This document shows, in pieces, positions 1-5,942 of a DNA stretch of 6,879 bases. Where the stretch lies: positions 1 to 6,879 of the forward strand of contig JAAURU010000200.1 of the NCBI GenBank assembly GCA_012032075.1, read 5' to 3'. The stretch's first letter is position 1, and each line of letters begins with the position of its first letter. Position numbers and translations under genes: made by a program. Under the pieces are notes generated by a model that was given only the letters and a program-made list of their open reading frames with translations, was not told where the DNA came from and did no database searches. Source of the stretch: Flavobacterium sp. (GTDB lineage: Bacteria > Bacteroidota > Bacteroidia > Flavobacteriales > Flavobacteriaceae).

Positions 1-155
1 TTGTACTTTTAGTTCTTTATTCAGCTCTCATTACATGCAAAGTTCTTTTTAAAAATTTTTAGTCAATGAATATTAAAAGAGTATTGCGGCGGCTTCGCCG
101 CCGCAATACATTCGTGTAATTAGTTTCAATTAGTGTAATCAAAAAAATCAAGAAA
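1..155. other. Leader region without a gene, upstream of the dehydrogenase
   Basis: No convincing coding sequence is visible. The stretch is A+T-rich apart from the GC-rich hairpin annotated separately at 81-109. Just after it (112-140) are two near-copies of a GTGTAAT-type unit (GTGTAATTAG and AGTGTAATC), a degenerate repeat style seen in spacers of this group. I see no TAnnTTTG promoter motif here. The window edge at base 1 may cut off upstream regulatory sequence. Confidence 0.5.
81..109. repeat. GC-rich perfect hairpin, REP-like or bidirectional terminator
   Basis: Bases 81-93 (GTATTGCGGCGGC) and 97-109 (GCCGCCGCAATAC) are exact reverse complements, giving a 13-bp stem with a 3-base TTC loop. 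It stands out as an almost pure G+C core in very A+T-rich surroundings. No T-run follows on the + strand. On the - strand the stem is followed by TCTTTTAATA, so it could end a transcript coming from the right, though no minus-strand gene is seen. A REP-like palindrome is equally possible. Confidence 0.7.
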
Positions 156-1047
156 ATGGTAAAAATATTGCAGTTATTGGTGCCGGACAAATGGGCAACG
201 GTATTGCCCATGTATTTGCACAAGCTGGTTTTAGCGTTACATTAATTGATGTAAATGCTGCCCAGTTAGAAAAAGCCCTTGCTGCCATTGGTAAAAATCT
301 CGACAGACAAATTGCCAAAGGCACCATTGCAGAAGATGTAAAAACCAATGCGTTAAAAAATATTACCACCACTACTGATTTGGCCAGTGGTGTTGCCAAT
401 GCACAATTAGTGGTAGAGGCAGCAACAGAAAACGTTGATTTAAAATTGAAGATATTTAAGAGCATTGATGACGCTGCACCGCAGGGCTGCATTTTAGCCA
501 CCAATACGTCATCTATTTCCATTACAAAAATTGCGGCTGCTACAAAACGGCCGCAACAGGTAATTGGCATGCACTTTATGAACCCCGTGCCCGTAATGAA
601 ACTGGTGGAAATTATTAATGGCTATGCCACACATAAAGATGTAACCCACACAACCGTTGAGTTGAGTAAAACATTGGGAAAATACCCTGTGTGGTAAATG
701 ATTATCCCGGCTTTGTAGCCAACCGTATTTTAATGCCCATGATTAACGAAGCTATAGAAACTTTATACAACGGTGTTGCTGGTGTTGAAGAAATTGATAC
801 TGTAATGAAACTTGGAATGGCTCACCCAATGGGACCTTTACAACTAGCAGATTTCATAGGTCTTGACGTTTGTCTTTCTATCTTAAACGTAATGTATAAC
901 GGATTTAAAAATCCAAAATATGCTCCTTGTCCGTTATTAGTAAATATGGTAATGGCTGGAAAACTAGGTATAAAATCTGGTGAAGGTTTTTACGATTATA
1001 CTGAAAGTAAAAAAGCAGAGAAAGTATCTAAACAATATAGTAAATAA
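156..1047 (+). CDS. 3-hydroxybutyryl-CoA dehydrogenase, broken by two apparent frameshifts
   Basis: This is an NAD-dependent 3-hydroxyacyl-CoA dehydrogenase that interconverts 3-hydroxybutyryl-CoA and acetoacetyl-CoA in the cytoplasm (fatty acid/butanoate metabolism). Repaired, it is 297 residues, the normal family length. It starts at ATG 156 and reads MVKNIAVIGAGQMG, a Rossmann GxGxxG motif at residues 9-14 with Asp32 placed for the NAD ribose. ATNTSS follows near 115-120, then the HFMNPVPVMKLVE block, where His140 and Glu152 form the catalytic pair with the usual spacing of 12. The C-terminal domain has DYPGFVANR, MGPLQLADF and KSGEGFYDY. Two breaks each fit one missing A: in the run 161-165 just after the start, and in 679-682, where GKIPCVVNDYPG is restored. 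G+C falls from about 42% (181-720) to about 34% (721-1020), so the halves may have different origins. The closest conventional names are hbd or paaH; I leave the symbol open. Confidence 0.9.
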
Positions 1048-1112
1048 AGTGAATAGTGATTAGTAATTAGTGAATAGCTAGTTATTAATCACTACATACT
1101 AATCACTCAAAA
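1048..1112. repeat. Intergenic inverted-repeat tract between dehydrogenase and DUF1015 gene
   Basis: The whole 65-base spacer is built from variants of a TAGTGATTAG-like unit. Bases 1055-1065 (AGTGATTAGTA) and 1097-1107 (TACTAATCACT) are perfect 11-bp inverted repeats. A second pair (TAGTGA 1068-1073, TCACTA 1089-1094) nests inside, so a long imperfect hairpin covers nearly the entire gap. No T-run follows, so it is not a classic intrinsic terminator, although it could attenuate read-through or protect a 3' end. Similar degenerate tracts fill other spacers in this window. Confidence 0.65.
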
Positions 1113-2344
1113 ATGTCAAAAATAATACCTTTCAAAGCAATTCGTCCTGCACCAGATAAAATTGGCTTAGTAACCTGTAGAAATTACGATGATTACAGTC
1201 CAGCTGAATTGGCTGCTTGGTTAAACTTTAATCCATATTCCTTTTTACATGTTATTAATCCAGCTTATGCGCATTCGCAAAAAATAAGTTGGGACAAACG
1301 TTTTAAAGGTGTTGCTTTAAAGTATAAAGACTTCAAAACTGAAAAAATATTTATTCAAGAAGAAAAAGCGGTTTTTTATGTCTATGAAATTCAAACAAAA
1401 ATTCAGACTTTCACAGGTATAATTGCTGGAACTTCGGTTGAAGATTACCAAAATAATATCATTAAAAAACACGAAGACACTTTACAATATCGTGTAGAGT
1501 TGTTTAAAGATTATTTACATCAAACCCAATTCAATACAGAACCTGTTTTAATAACTTATCCTGATAGTGTGGAAATTAACACTTGGATTTTATTAAAAAA
1601 ACAAAGCGAACCTGTCTATTCATTTACTACAACTACCAAAGAAAAGCACACCCTTTGGAAAATTGACACCCAAAGTGATATTGATTGGTTACAAGAACAT
1701 TTTGAAAATATACCAAATTTATACATTGCTGATGGGCATCATCGATCTGCTTCAGCTGAAATGCTTTATGAACAAGACAAACATTTGGGCAATCCTAATT
1801 TGAATTACTTCATGAGTTTTCTAATTGCAGAAAGTAACGTTAAAATTTACGAATTCAATAGAATTATTCGCGATTTGAATAACCATTCGAAAGAAGATTT
1901 TTTAAAAAATTAGCTGAAAATTTTATCATAAAGACAAAAGAACAAGAATTATGGAAACCCGAAAATAAATTTGAATTTGGGATGTATTTAGATGGTAATT
2001 TTTATGCTTTATTTTATAAACATTCAATAGATGAATTTTTAAGTGGAAAAGTGTCAATTTTAAATAATTTAGACGCTCAAATCTTATACAATACTGTTTT
2101 ACATCCTATTTTAGGTATTGAAGATTTAAGAAATGATGAAAGAATAGAATACATTCCTGGAAAACAATCCATCACAGCTATAAAACAAATTATTGACGAA
2201 GGAGAATTTGAAGTTGGTTTTATGCTCTACCCTTCTGATATTTCTGAAATTAAAGCTTTAGCCGATAATAATTTGATTATGCCACCAAAAAGTACCTATA
2301 TTGAACCGAAATTTAGAAGTGGATTGATTGTATATGAATTATAA
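1113..2344 (+). CDS. DUF1015 domain protein, broken by one apparent frameshift
   Basis: This is a soluble protein of the DUF1015 family. It starts at ATG 1113 (MSKIIPFKAIRPAPDK), and repaired it has 410 residues, the expected size. The family hallmarks are IIKKHEDT near 116-123 and IADGHHRSASA near 205-215. The break lies in the A run 1904-1909: adding one A gives EDFLKKLAENF and continues to the stop at 2344. The family has no settled role that I can state firmly. The G-H-H-R motif resembles the GxHR element of ParB/sulfiredoxin-fold proteins, some of which are serine kinases, so a nucleotide-dependent small-molecule kinase is a reasonable but unproven idea. From memory, relatives in Bacteroidota often lie near serine biosynthesis genes, but none is present here. 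There is no signal peptide or membrane segment, and the gene follows the dehydrogenase by 65 bases on the same strand. Confidence 0.9.
1904..1909 (+). other. Frame break in DUF1015 gene (A run one base short)
   Basis: A run of six T is followed by six A at 1898-1909. The reading frame ends at TAG 1911-1913 immediately after. With seven A the codons continue as AAA AAA TTA GCT GAA and join the downstream frame, which stays open to 2344. A sequencing or consensus deletion is the simplest explanation. Confidence 0.8.
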
Positions 2345-2440
2345 GTACGAGGTTAGAAATACGAGGTACGAAGTGAAAAGTATTACATCCATAAACTTGT
2401 CTTTTCTATAGAAGGAAGAATAACATTAAATAAAAGAAAA
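2345..2440. repeat. Intergenic spacer with degenerate TACGAGGT repeats
   Basis: Two exact TACGAGGT copies (2345-2352 and 2359-2366 by eye) sit beside further near-copies such as GTACGAAGT, in the first third of the spacer. The rest is plain A+T-rich leader for the small gene at 2441. TAAACTTG at 2392-2399 is one base off the Bacteroidota TAnnTTTG promoter box, but it has no clear upstream partner, so I do not call it a promoter. No stable hairpin or T-run terminator is seen. Confidence 0.5.
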
Positions 2441-2755
2441 ATGGCAGTTGACAATTCATCTGTAATTGATTTCATAAGCATTAACAAAGAAGATAAAGTT
2501 GTATTAACCATTTCTGATCATTTAAAATGGAATGAAGAACATTTATTATTACTACAAGATAAAATAAATTCTTATATAGAAATAATTGAGAATAAACACA
2601 TTTATGAAATTTATCCAGATGCAAATGATAAAGAAATTATAATTCAAGTTTCCTTAAAATATAAGCCAAATAACTTAGGAAAAACATTTTTAGAACAAGT
2701 TACTAATTACCTAGAATCTAAAAATTATAAATTTAGTTATTATAAAATAAATTAA
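2441..2755 (+). CDS. Small conserved protein, DUF6572-like
   Basis: This intact 104-residue gene begins at ATG 2441 after an A-rich leader, with no Shine-Dalgarno site. The core VVLTISDHLKWNEEHLLLLQ (residues 20-39), followed by KINSYIEIIE and later IYEIYPDA and EIIIQVSLKY, matches my memory of the DUF6572 family: small cytoplasmic proteins with an N-terminal beta strand, a helix carrying the W-x-x-x-H-LLLLQ-x-KIN pattern, and a second sheet region. The function is unknown and no catalytic motif stands out. The gene is extremely A+T-rich, about 19% G+C by hand count over 2461-2760. It ends 7 bases before yggS, so the two are very probably co-transcribed; that link is positional only. It is one of only two genes here without a frame break. 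Confidence 0.8.
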   Translation: MAVDNSSVIDFISINKEDKVVLTISDHLKWNEEHLLLLQDKINSYIEIIENKHIYEIYPDANDKEIIIQVSLKYKPNNLGKTFLEQVTNYLESKNYKFSYYKIN

Positions 2756-2762
2756 AAACAAG

Positions 2763-3451
2763 ATGTCAATAGCAACTAACCTCACTCAAATAAAATCATC
2801 ACTTCAAAAGGAAGTTACACTTGTTGCAGTTTCAAAAACAAAACCAGTTTCTGATTTAATGGAAGCTTACAATGCTGGTCAGCGTATTTTTGGAGAAAAC
2901 AAAATCCAGGAAATGACCGAGAAGTATGAAGTAATGCCTAAAGATATTCAATGGCACATGATAGGTCATGTGCAAACGAACAAAGTAAAATATATGGCTC
3001 CTTATGTAAGTTTAATTCATGGTGTAGATAGTTTAAAATTACTCAAAGAAATTAACAAAGAAGCCAAAAAAATAATCGAGTTATTGACTGTTTATTACAA
3101 ATTCATATTGCAGAAGAAGAAACAAAATTTGGTTTAGATGAAAATGAACTAAATGAAATAATAGAGATGCTGAAACAAGTTCAGCATGACAAGTATGAGA
3201 ACATAAAAATTGTTGGTTTAATGGGAATGGCTACTTTTACTGATAACCAGAATCAAATTAAAAAAGAATTCTTACATTTAAAATCTATTTTCAATAATCT
3301 AAAAAAGCACTTCGACTCCGCTCAGTGTGACAATGTAGATTTGAACACTTTATCTATGGGAATGTCTGGTGATTATGAATTAGCAATTTCATGTGGAAGT
3401 ACAATGGTTCGAATAGGAAGTAGTATATTTGGAAACCGAAATTATCAATAA
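2763..3451 (+). CDS. yggS: YggS/PLPBP-family PLP homeostasis protein, one frameshift and two repeat-derived insertions
   Basis: This is a PLP-binding protein of the YggS/PROSC family, which lacks known enzyme activity and buffers pyridoxal phosphate and amino/keto acid pools in the cytoplasm. It starts at ATG 2763; repaired it has 229 residues, the normal length. The landmarks are LVAVSKTKP with PLP-binding Lys25, FGENKIQE, WHMIGHVQTNK, LMGMATFTDN and LSMGMSGDYELAI ending in STMVRIGSSIFG, whose Ser and Arg bind the phosphate. The frame breaks in the seven-A run 3066-3072; one more A gives AKKNNRVIDCLLQIHIAEEETKFG and joins the second half. Two interspersed repeats are translated in frame: LKQVQHD (residues 137-143) and HFDSAQCD (183-190). 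Both lie between conserved blocks, so the fold should survive. The gene follows the DUF6572-like gene by 7 bases. Confidence 0.92.
3066..3072 (+). other. Frame break in yggS (A run one base short)
   Basis: There are seven A after GCC. As read, the frame diverges into a non-family tail ending at 3137. With eight A the codons are GCC AAA AAA AAT AAT CGA and the product continues with family-typical sequence to 3451. This is most likely a homopolymer consensus error. Confidence 0.8.
3165..3190 (+). repeat. Interspersed palindromic repeat inserted in frame in yggS (LKQVQHD element)
   Basis: ATGCTGAA (3167-3174) and TTCAGCAT (3180-3187) are perfect 8-bp inverted repeats around an ACAAG loop, followed by GAC. 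I recognise this 26-base unit from memory as a very common, usually intergenic repeat in Flavobacteriaceae. Here it is read in the open frame as MLKQVQHD, between the ELNEII helix and KIVGLMGMAT of YggS. Confidence 0.75.
3308..3331 (+). repeat. Second interspersed repeat inserted in frame in yggS (HFDSAQCD element)
   Basis: This 24-base unit begins CACTTCGAC and ends CAGTGTGAC, with CACT/AGTG as short complementary ends. It is locally G+C-rich in an A+T-rich gene. I recognise it from memory as another common flavobacterial interspersed repeat. It encodes exactly eight residues, HFDSAQCD, between the LKSIFNNLKK helix and the conserved LSMGMSGDY block, where YggS proteins vary in length. Confidence 0.72.
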
Positions 3452-3516
3452 GACAATAAGTCAATGTGTCAATTTTTAATTACTTAATACTAACAACTGA
3501 ACACTGAAAACTAAAT
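3452..3516. repeat. Intergenic spacer with degenerate ACTGAA-type repeats
   Basis: This 65-base spacer lacks a gene. It holds near-repeats of GTCAAT (around 3461-3473) and ACTGAAC/ACTGAAAA (3496-3510), a low-complexity style known from flavobacterial spacers. No stable hairpin terminator is seen, so read-through from yggS into the nuclease gene is possible. Confidence 0.45.
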
Positions 3517-4878
3517 TTGTACGCAATACTCGACATAGAAACCACTGGTGGTCAATACAATGAAGAAGGAATTACCGAAATTGCCATTTATAAATATGAT
3601 GGTCATGAAGTAATCGACCAGTTTATTAGTTTGGTAAATCCAGAAAAGCCCATACAACCTTTTGTTGTAAAACTAACTGGTATTAATAATGCAATGCTTC
3701 GTTCAGCACCAAAGTTTTACGAAGTAGCAAAACGTATTATTGAAATAACAGAAGGTTGCATTATTGTAGCACACAACGCTTCATTTGACTATCGAATTTT
3801 AAGTACAGAATTTAGACGTTTGGGTTACACATATAAAAAGAAAACCCTTTGTACTGTAGAACTATCAAAAAAACTAATTCCAGATTTGCCTTCATATAGT
3901 CTAGGAAAACTAGTACGTTCACTTGGAATTCCTGTTACTGATAGACATAGAGCAAGTGGTGATGCACATTGCAACAGTAAAACTTTTTAAATTATTATTG
4001 TCAAAGATAATAGTAAAGAAATTGTAAAAAGTTATATTAAGACAGAAGTCAAAACTGGAATGTCTCCAAAACTTTTAGATATTGTAGAATCTACTTCTTC
4101 AAAAACAGGAATCTATTACATTCATAATGAAAAAGGAGACTTAATTTACATTGGTAAAAGTAAAAACATTAAAAAAAGAGTTAACCAACACTTCACTGGA
4201 ACCAATCAAAAAAGTAAAAAAATACAACGCGATGTTTATACCGTTACTTACGAAGAAACAGGAAGTGAGCTCATTGCATTACTAAAAGAAAGTGAAGAAA
4301 TTAAAGTAAATAAACCTTTATATAATAGAGCACAACGCAAAACACTTTTTAACTGGGCTTTGTACTCTGAAAAAAATGAAAAAGGATATATTAAATTAAG
4401 TGTTCAAAATGCTGATGGTCGTAAAAAAGAAATAACTTCTTTTATATCTGTTCAAGAAGGTAAAACAGCTCTTTTTAAAATTACAGAAAAATACAATCTT
4501 TGTCAAAAAGTTAACGGTTTATATAATACTAAAAAAAGTTGTTTTCAATATGATATAAAACAATGTTATGGAGCTTGTATAGATAAAGAACAACCCTTAG
4601 AATATAACAAAAGAGTACATCAATTTATAGATGAAAATACTTTTGCATCAAACAATATGGTTATTATAGACCGTGGAAGAACACACAATGAAAGAAGTGC
4701 AATATTAATTGAAAACGGAATCTACAAAGGCTTCTGCTTTTATGATTTGAATTACCAAATTACAAATCTCGATATTTTAAGAAAATTAATCATACCAATG
4801 CAAAATAACCGAGATACCAAAAATATCATTCAAAGTTATCTTAGAAAACATAAAGTAATGAAAGTGATTTCTTTTTAA
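3517..4878 (+). CDS. DEDDh exonuclease fused to GIY-YIG/UvrC-like endonuclease, broken by two compensating indels
   Basis: Repaired, this 453-residue protein joins a DnaQ-type 3'-5' exonuclease to a UvrC/Cho-like nuclease. The exonuclease half (about 1-170) has Asp6 and Glu8 in LDIETTG, HNASFD with Asp91, and HRASGD with His144 and Asp149: the complete DEDDh set. The second half begins near residue 195 with GIYYIH and LIYIGKSKNIKKR (GIY-YIG) and a KESEEIK motif supplying the expected catalytic Glu. Cysteines follow at about 329, 342, 350 and 354, spaced CX12CX7CX3C, close to the UvrC pattern reported to hold a [4Fe-4S] cluster. It probably acts in DNA repair, cutting and trimming damaged DNA. 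TTG 3517 is the start, because any later start would remove the first catalytic residues. An extra T at 3969-3970 and a missing A at 4003-4005 shift and restore the frame; corrected, the linker reads DAHATVKLFKLLLSKDNSK. Similar fusions are known elsewhere, for example in Actinobacteria. Confidence 0.88.
3968..4005 (+). other. Two compensating indels in the exonuclease/GIY-YIG gene
   Basis: CATT at 3967-3970 carries one extra T: with CAT GCA ACA GTA AAA the protein reads HATVKLFKLLLS, the expected helix. AAA at 4003-4005 lacks one A: TCA AAA GAT AAT AGT returns to the original frame. As sequenced, translation stops at TAA 3988-3990. The net length is unchanged, which is why the parts upstream and downstream share a frame. 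Confidence 0.75.
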
Positions 4879-4932
4879 TTTCATAATTAAAATTCAGAAA
4901 AAAAGTCATAAAATGGCAACGTTTTAAAATAG

Positions 4933-4940
4933 TATATTTG
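4933..4940 (+). promoter_or_regulatory. Candidate Bacteroidota -7 promoter box for the channel gene
   Basis: TATATTTG matches the TAnnTTTG -7 consensus of the Bacteroidota primary sigma factor. It ends 5 bases before ATG 4946, so a transcript starting at the usual distance would be leaderless or nearly so. There is no clear TTG at the -33 position about 20 bases upstream, which lowers confidence. Confidence 0.45.
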
Positions 4941-4945
4941 TCAAT

Positions 4946-5776
4946 ATGCAAGCAACAGATTCAAAATGGGAAAGATTCCGAAAAAAAGTCCATATAATTA
5001 TCTATGGTACAAATACTTTAGCAGGTAAAGTTTTTGATTTAGTTCTTCTAGGAGTAATTCTACTAAGTGTTGTCTTAGTAATGTTAGAATCTGTCAAAGA
5101 ATTAGATAATAAATACCATGATTTATTATATTATTCAGAATGGATAATAACCATTTTCTTTACCATAGAATATATACTTCGCATTGTTTCTATAAAAAAA
5201 CCTTTACAGTATATATTTAGTTTTTATGGAATTATTGATTTAATATCTATTTTACCTATGTATCTATCCTTTTTTGTTCCACAAACAAAAATTTTATCTA
5301 TCGTTAGAGCTTTAAGACTATTACGATTATTCCGAATATTAAATTTAGCTCATTTTACAGGTCAAGCCTCAAATTTAAGATTAGCATTAAAAGCCAGTCA
5401 GTCAAAAATCATTGTTTTCATCTATTTTGTTTTAGTCATTTCCATTTTATTAGGAGCCTTAATGTTTGTAATAGAAGGTCCAGAAAGTGGTTTTACAAGT
5501 ATTCCTAGAAGTATTTATTGGTGCATTGTTACACTAACAACTGTAGGATATGGTGATATTGCACCAGTAACAACAATTGGACAACTAATTGCCACATTTG
5601 TAATGATTTTAGGATATGGAATTATAGCTGTCCCTACAGGAATTGTTTCCGCTGAGTTAGCTAGTAAGTCTAAAAATTATGCTACAAAAAACCCTTGTGA
5701 AAATTGTGGAACAGAAGATCATAGAGAAAATGCAAAATATTGTTATAAATGTGGAAATAATCTTTTAGATGATTAA
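4946..5776 (+). CDS. Voltage-gated K+ channel-like ion transporter with C-terminal zinc ribbon
   Basis: This intact 276-residue inner-membrane protein has the six-helix voltage-gated cation channel layout: S1 about 26-49, S2 62-83, S3 88-110, S4 113-134, S5 152-177, a pore loop, and S6 208-236. S4 carries arginines at 121, 124, 127 and 130, the every-third-residue pattern of a voltage sensor. The selectivity filter is TVGYGD (199-204), specific for K+. It should form a tetramer passing potassium in response to membrane potential. After S6 comes a short tail with CENC (251-254) and CYKC (266-269), a four-cysteine zinc ribbon in the cytoplasm that may help assembly or sensing. ATG 4946 is supported by the promoter-like box just upstream and a normal short N-terminus. 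It is one of the two genes free of frame breaks. The neighbours offer no functional clue. Confidence 0.93.
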   Translation: MQATDSKWERFRKKVHIIIYGTNTLAGKVFDLVLLGVILLSVVLVMLESVKELDNKYHDLLYYSEWIITIFFTIEYILRIVSIKKPLQYIFSFYGIIDLISILPMYLSFFVPQTKILSIVRALRLLRLFRILNLAHFTGQASNLRLALKASQSKIIVFIYFVLVISILLGALMFVIEGPESGFTSIPRSIYWCIVTLTTVGYGDIAPVTTIGQLIATFVMILGYGIIAVPTGIVSAELASKSKNYATKNPCENCGTEDHRENAKYCYKCGNNLLDD

Positions 5777-5780
5777 TTTT

Positions 5781-5875
5781 TTGGAGCTATTTCCTGCTTT
5801 CGCTAGTCGCTTTTTATTTTGCACAAAAAAGCTGCAATAAATTAAAAGCAAAAAAGCAAAATAAAAGAGCTCCAA
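5781..5875. repeat. Composite hairpin repeat downstream of the channel gene, possible terminator
   Basis: Outer arms TTGGAGCT (5781-5788) and AGCTCCAA (5868-5875) are perfect inverted repeats. Inner arms TTTTATTTTGC (5812-5822) and GCAAAATAAAA (5856-5866) add 11 bp. A one-sided bulge (5789-5811, containing GCTTTCGCTAGTCGC) separates the stems. The opening GGAGCTATTTCCTGCTTTCG resembles an interspersed repeat I associate with flavobacterial genomes. It could end the channel transcript. Confidence 0.65.
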
Positions 5876-5905
5876 CAATAGCTCAATCAGGGCTAGAAAC
5901 AACAG

Positions 5906-5937
5906 TAAACTTTTAAACAAGCTTAAACTTTTAAACA
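5906..5937. repeat. Direct repeat TAAACTTTTAAACA, two copies
   Basis: Exact 14-base copies lie at 5906-5919 and 5924-5937 (period 18), just before the miaA start. This is a low-complexity spacer repeat; it could also be a pair of protein-binding half-sites, for which there is no other evidence. Confidence 0.6.
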
Positions 5938-5942
5938 TAATT

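Larger units (their letters stand above)
5777..5942. other. 166-base spacer between channel gene and miaA, repeats only
   Basis: No gene is seen. The first 100 bases are a composite hairpin repeat (5781-5875). Bases 5876-5905 are unremarkable. Bases 5906-5937 hold an 18-base-period direct repeat. The two repeat elements are annotated separately. Confidence 0.5.

Noticed and set aside
148..570. 140-codon open frame on the minus strand
   Set aside because: It lies antisense to the dehydrogenase, whose Rossmann and catalytic motifs are clear; its product is low-complexity and matches no family I know.
1048..1112. CRISPR-like array
   Set aside because: The repeats are short, degenerate and lack regular unique spacers, and no cas gene is present.
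1904..1909. Programmed -1/+1 frameshifting at the T6A6 run
   Set aside because: The same kind of break recurs at unrelated short A runs in four other genes of different families, which points to sequence error rather than regulated recoding.
3517..4878. Two separate genes (exonuclease 3517-3990; GIY-YIG 4060-4878)
   Set aside because: The gap between them encodes the expected linker helix once two single-base errors are corrected, and both parts share one frame, so a single fused gene is more likely.
4873..4892. Hairpin TTTTAAT / ATTAAAA after the nuclease gene as terminator
   Set aside because: The 7-bp stem is purely A+T, overlaps the stop codon and has no T-run after it; it is expected by chance at this composition.
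4914..4929. Sigma-54 promoter (TGGCA at 4914)
   Set aside because: The -12 element (TTGC) is absent at the required spacing; AAAA occupies its place.
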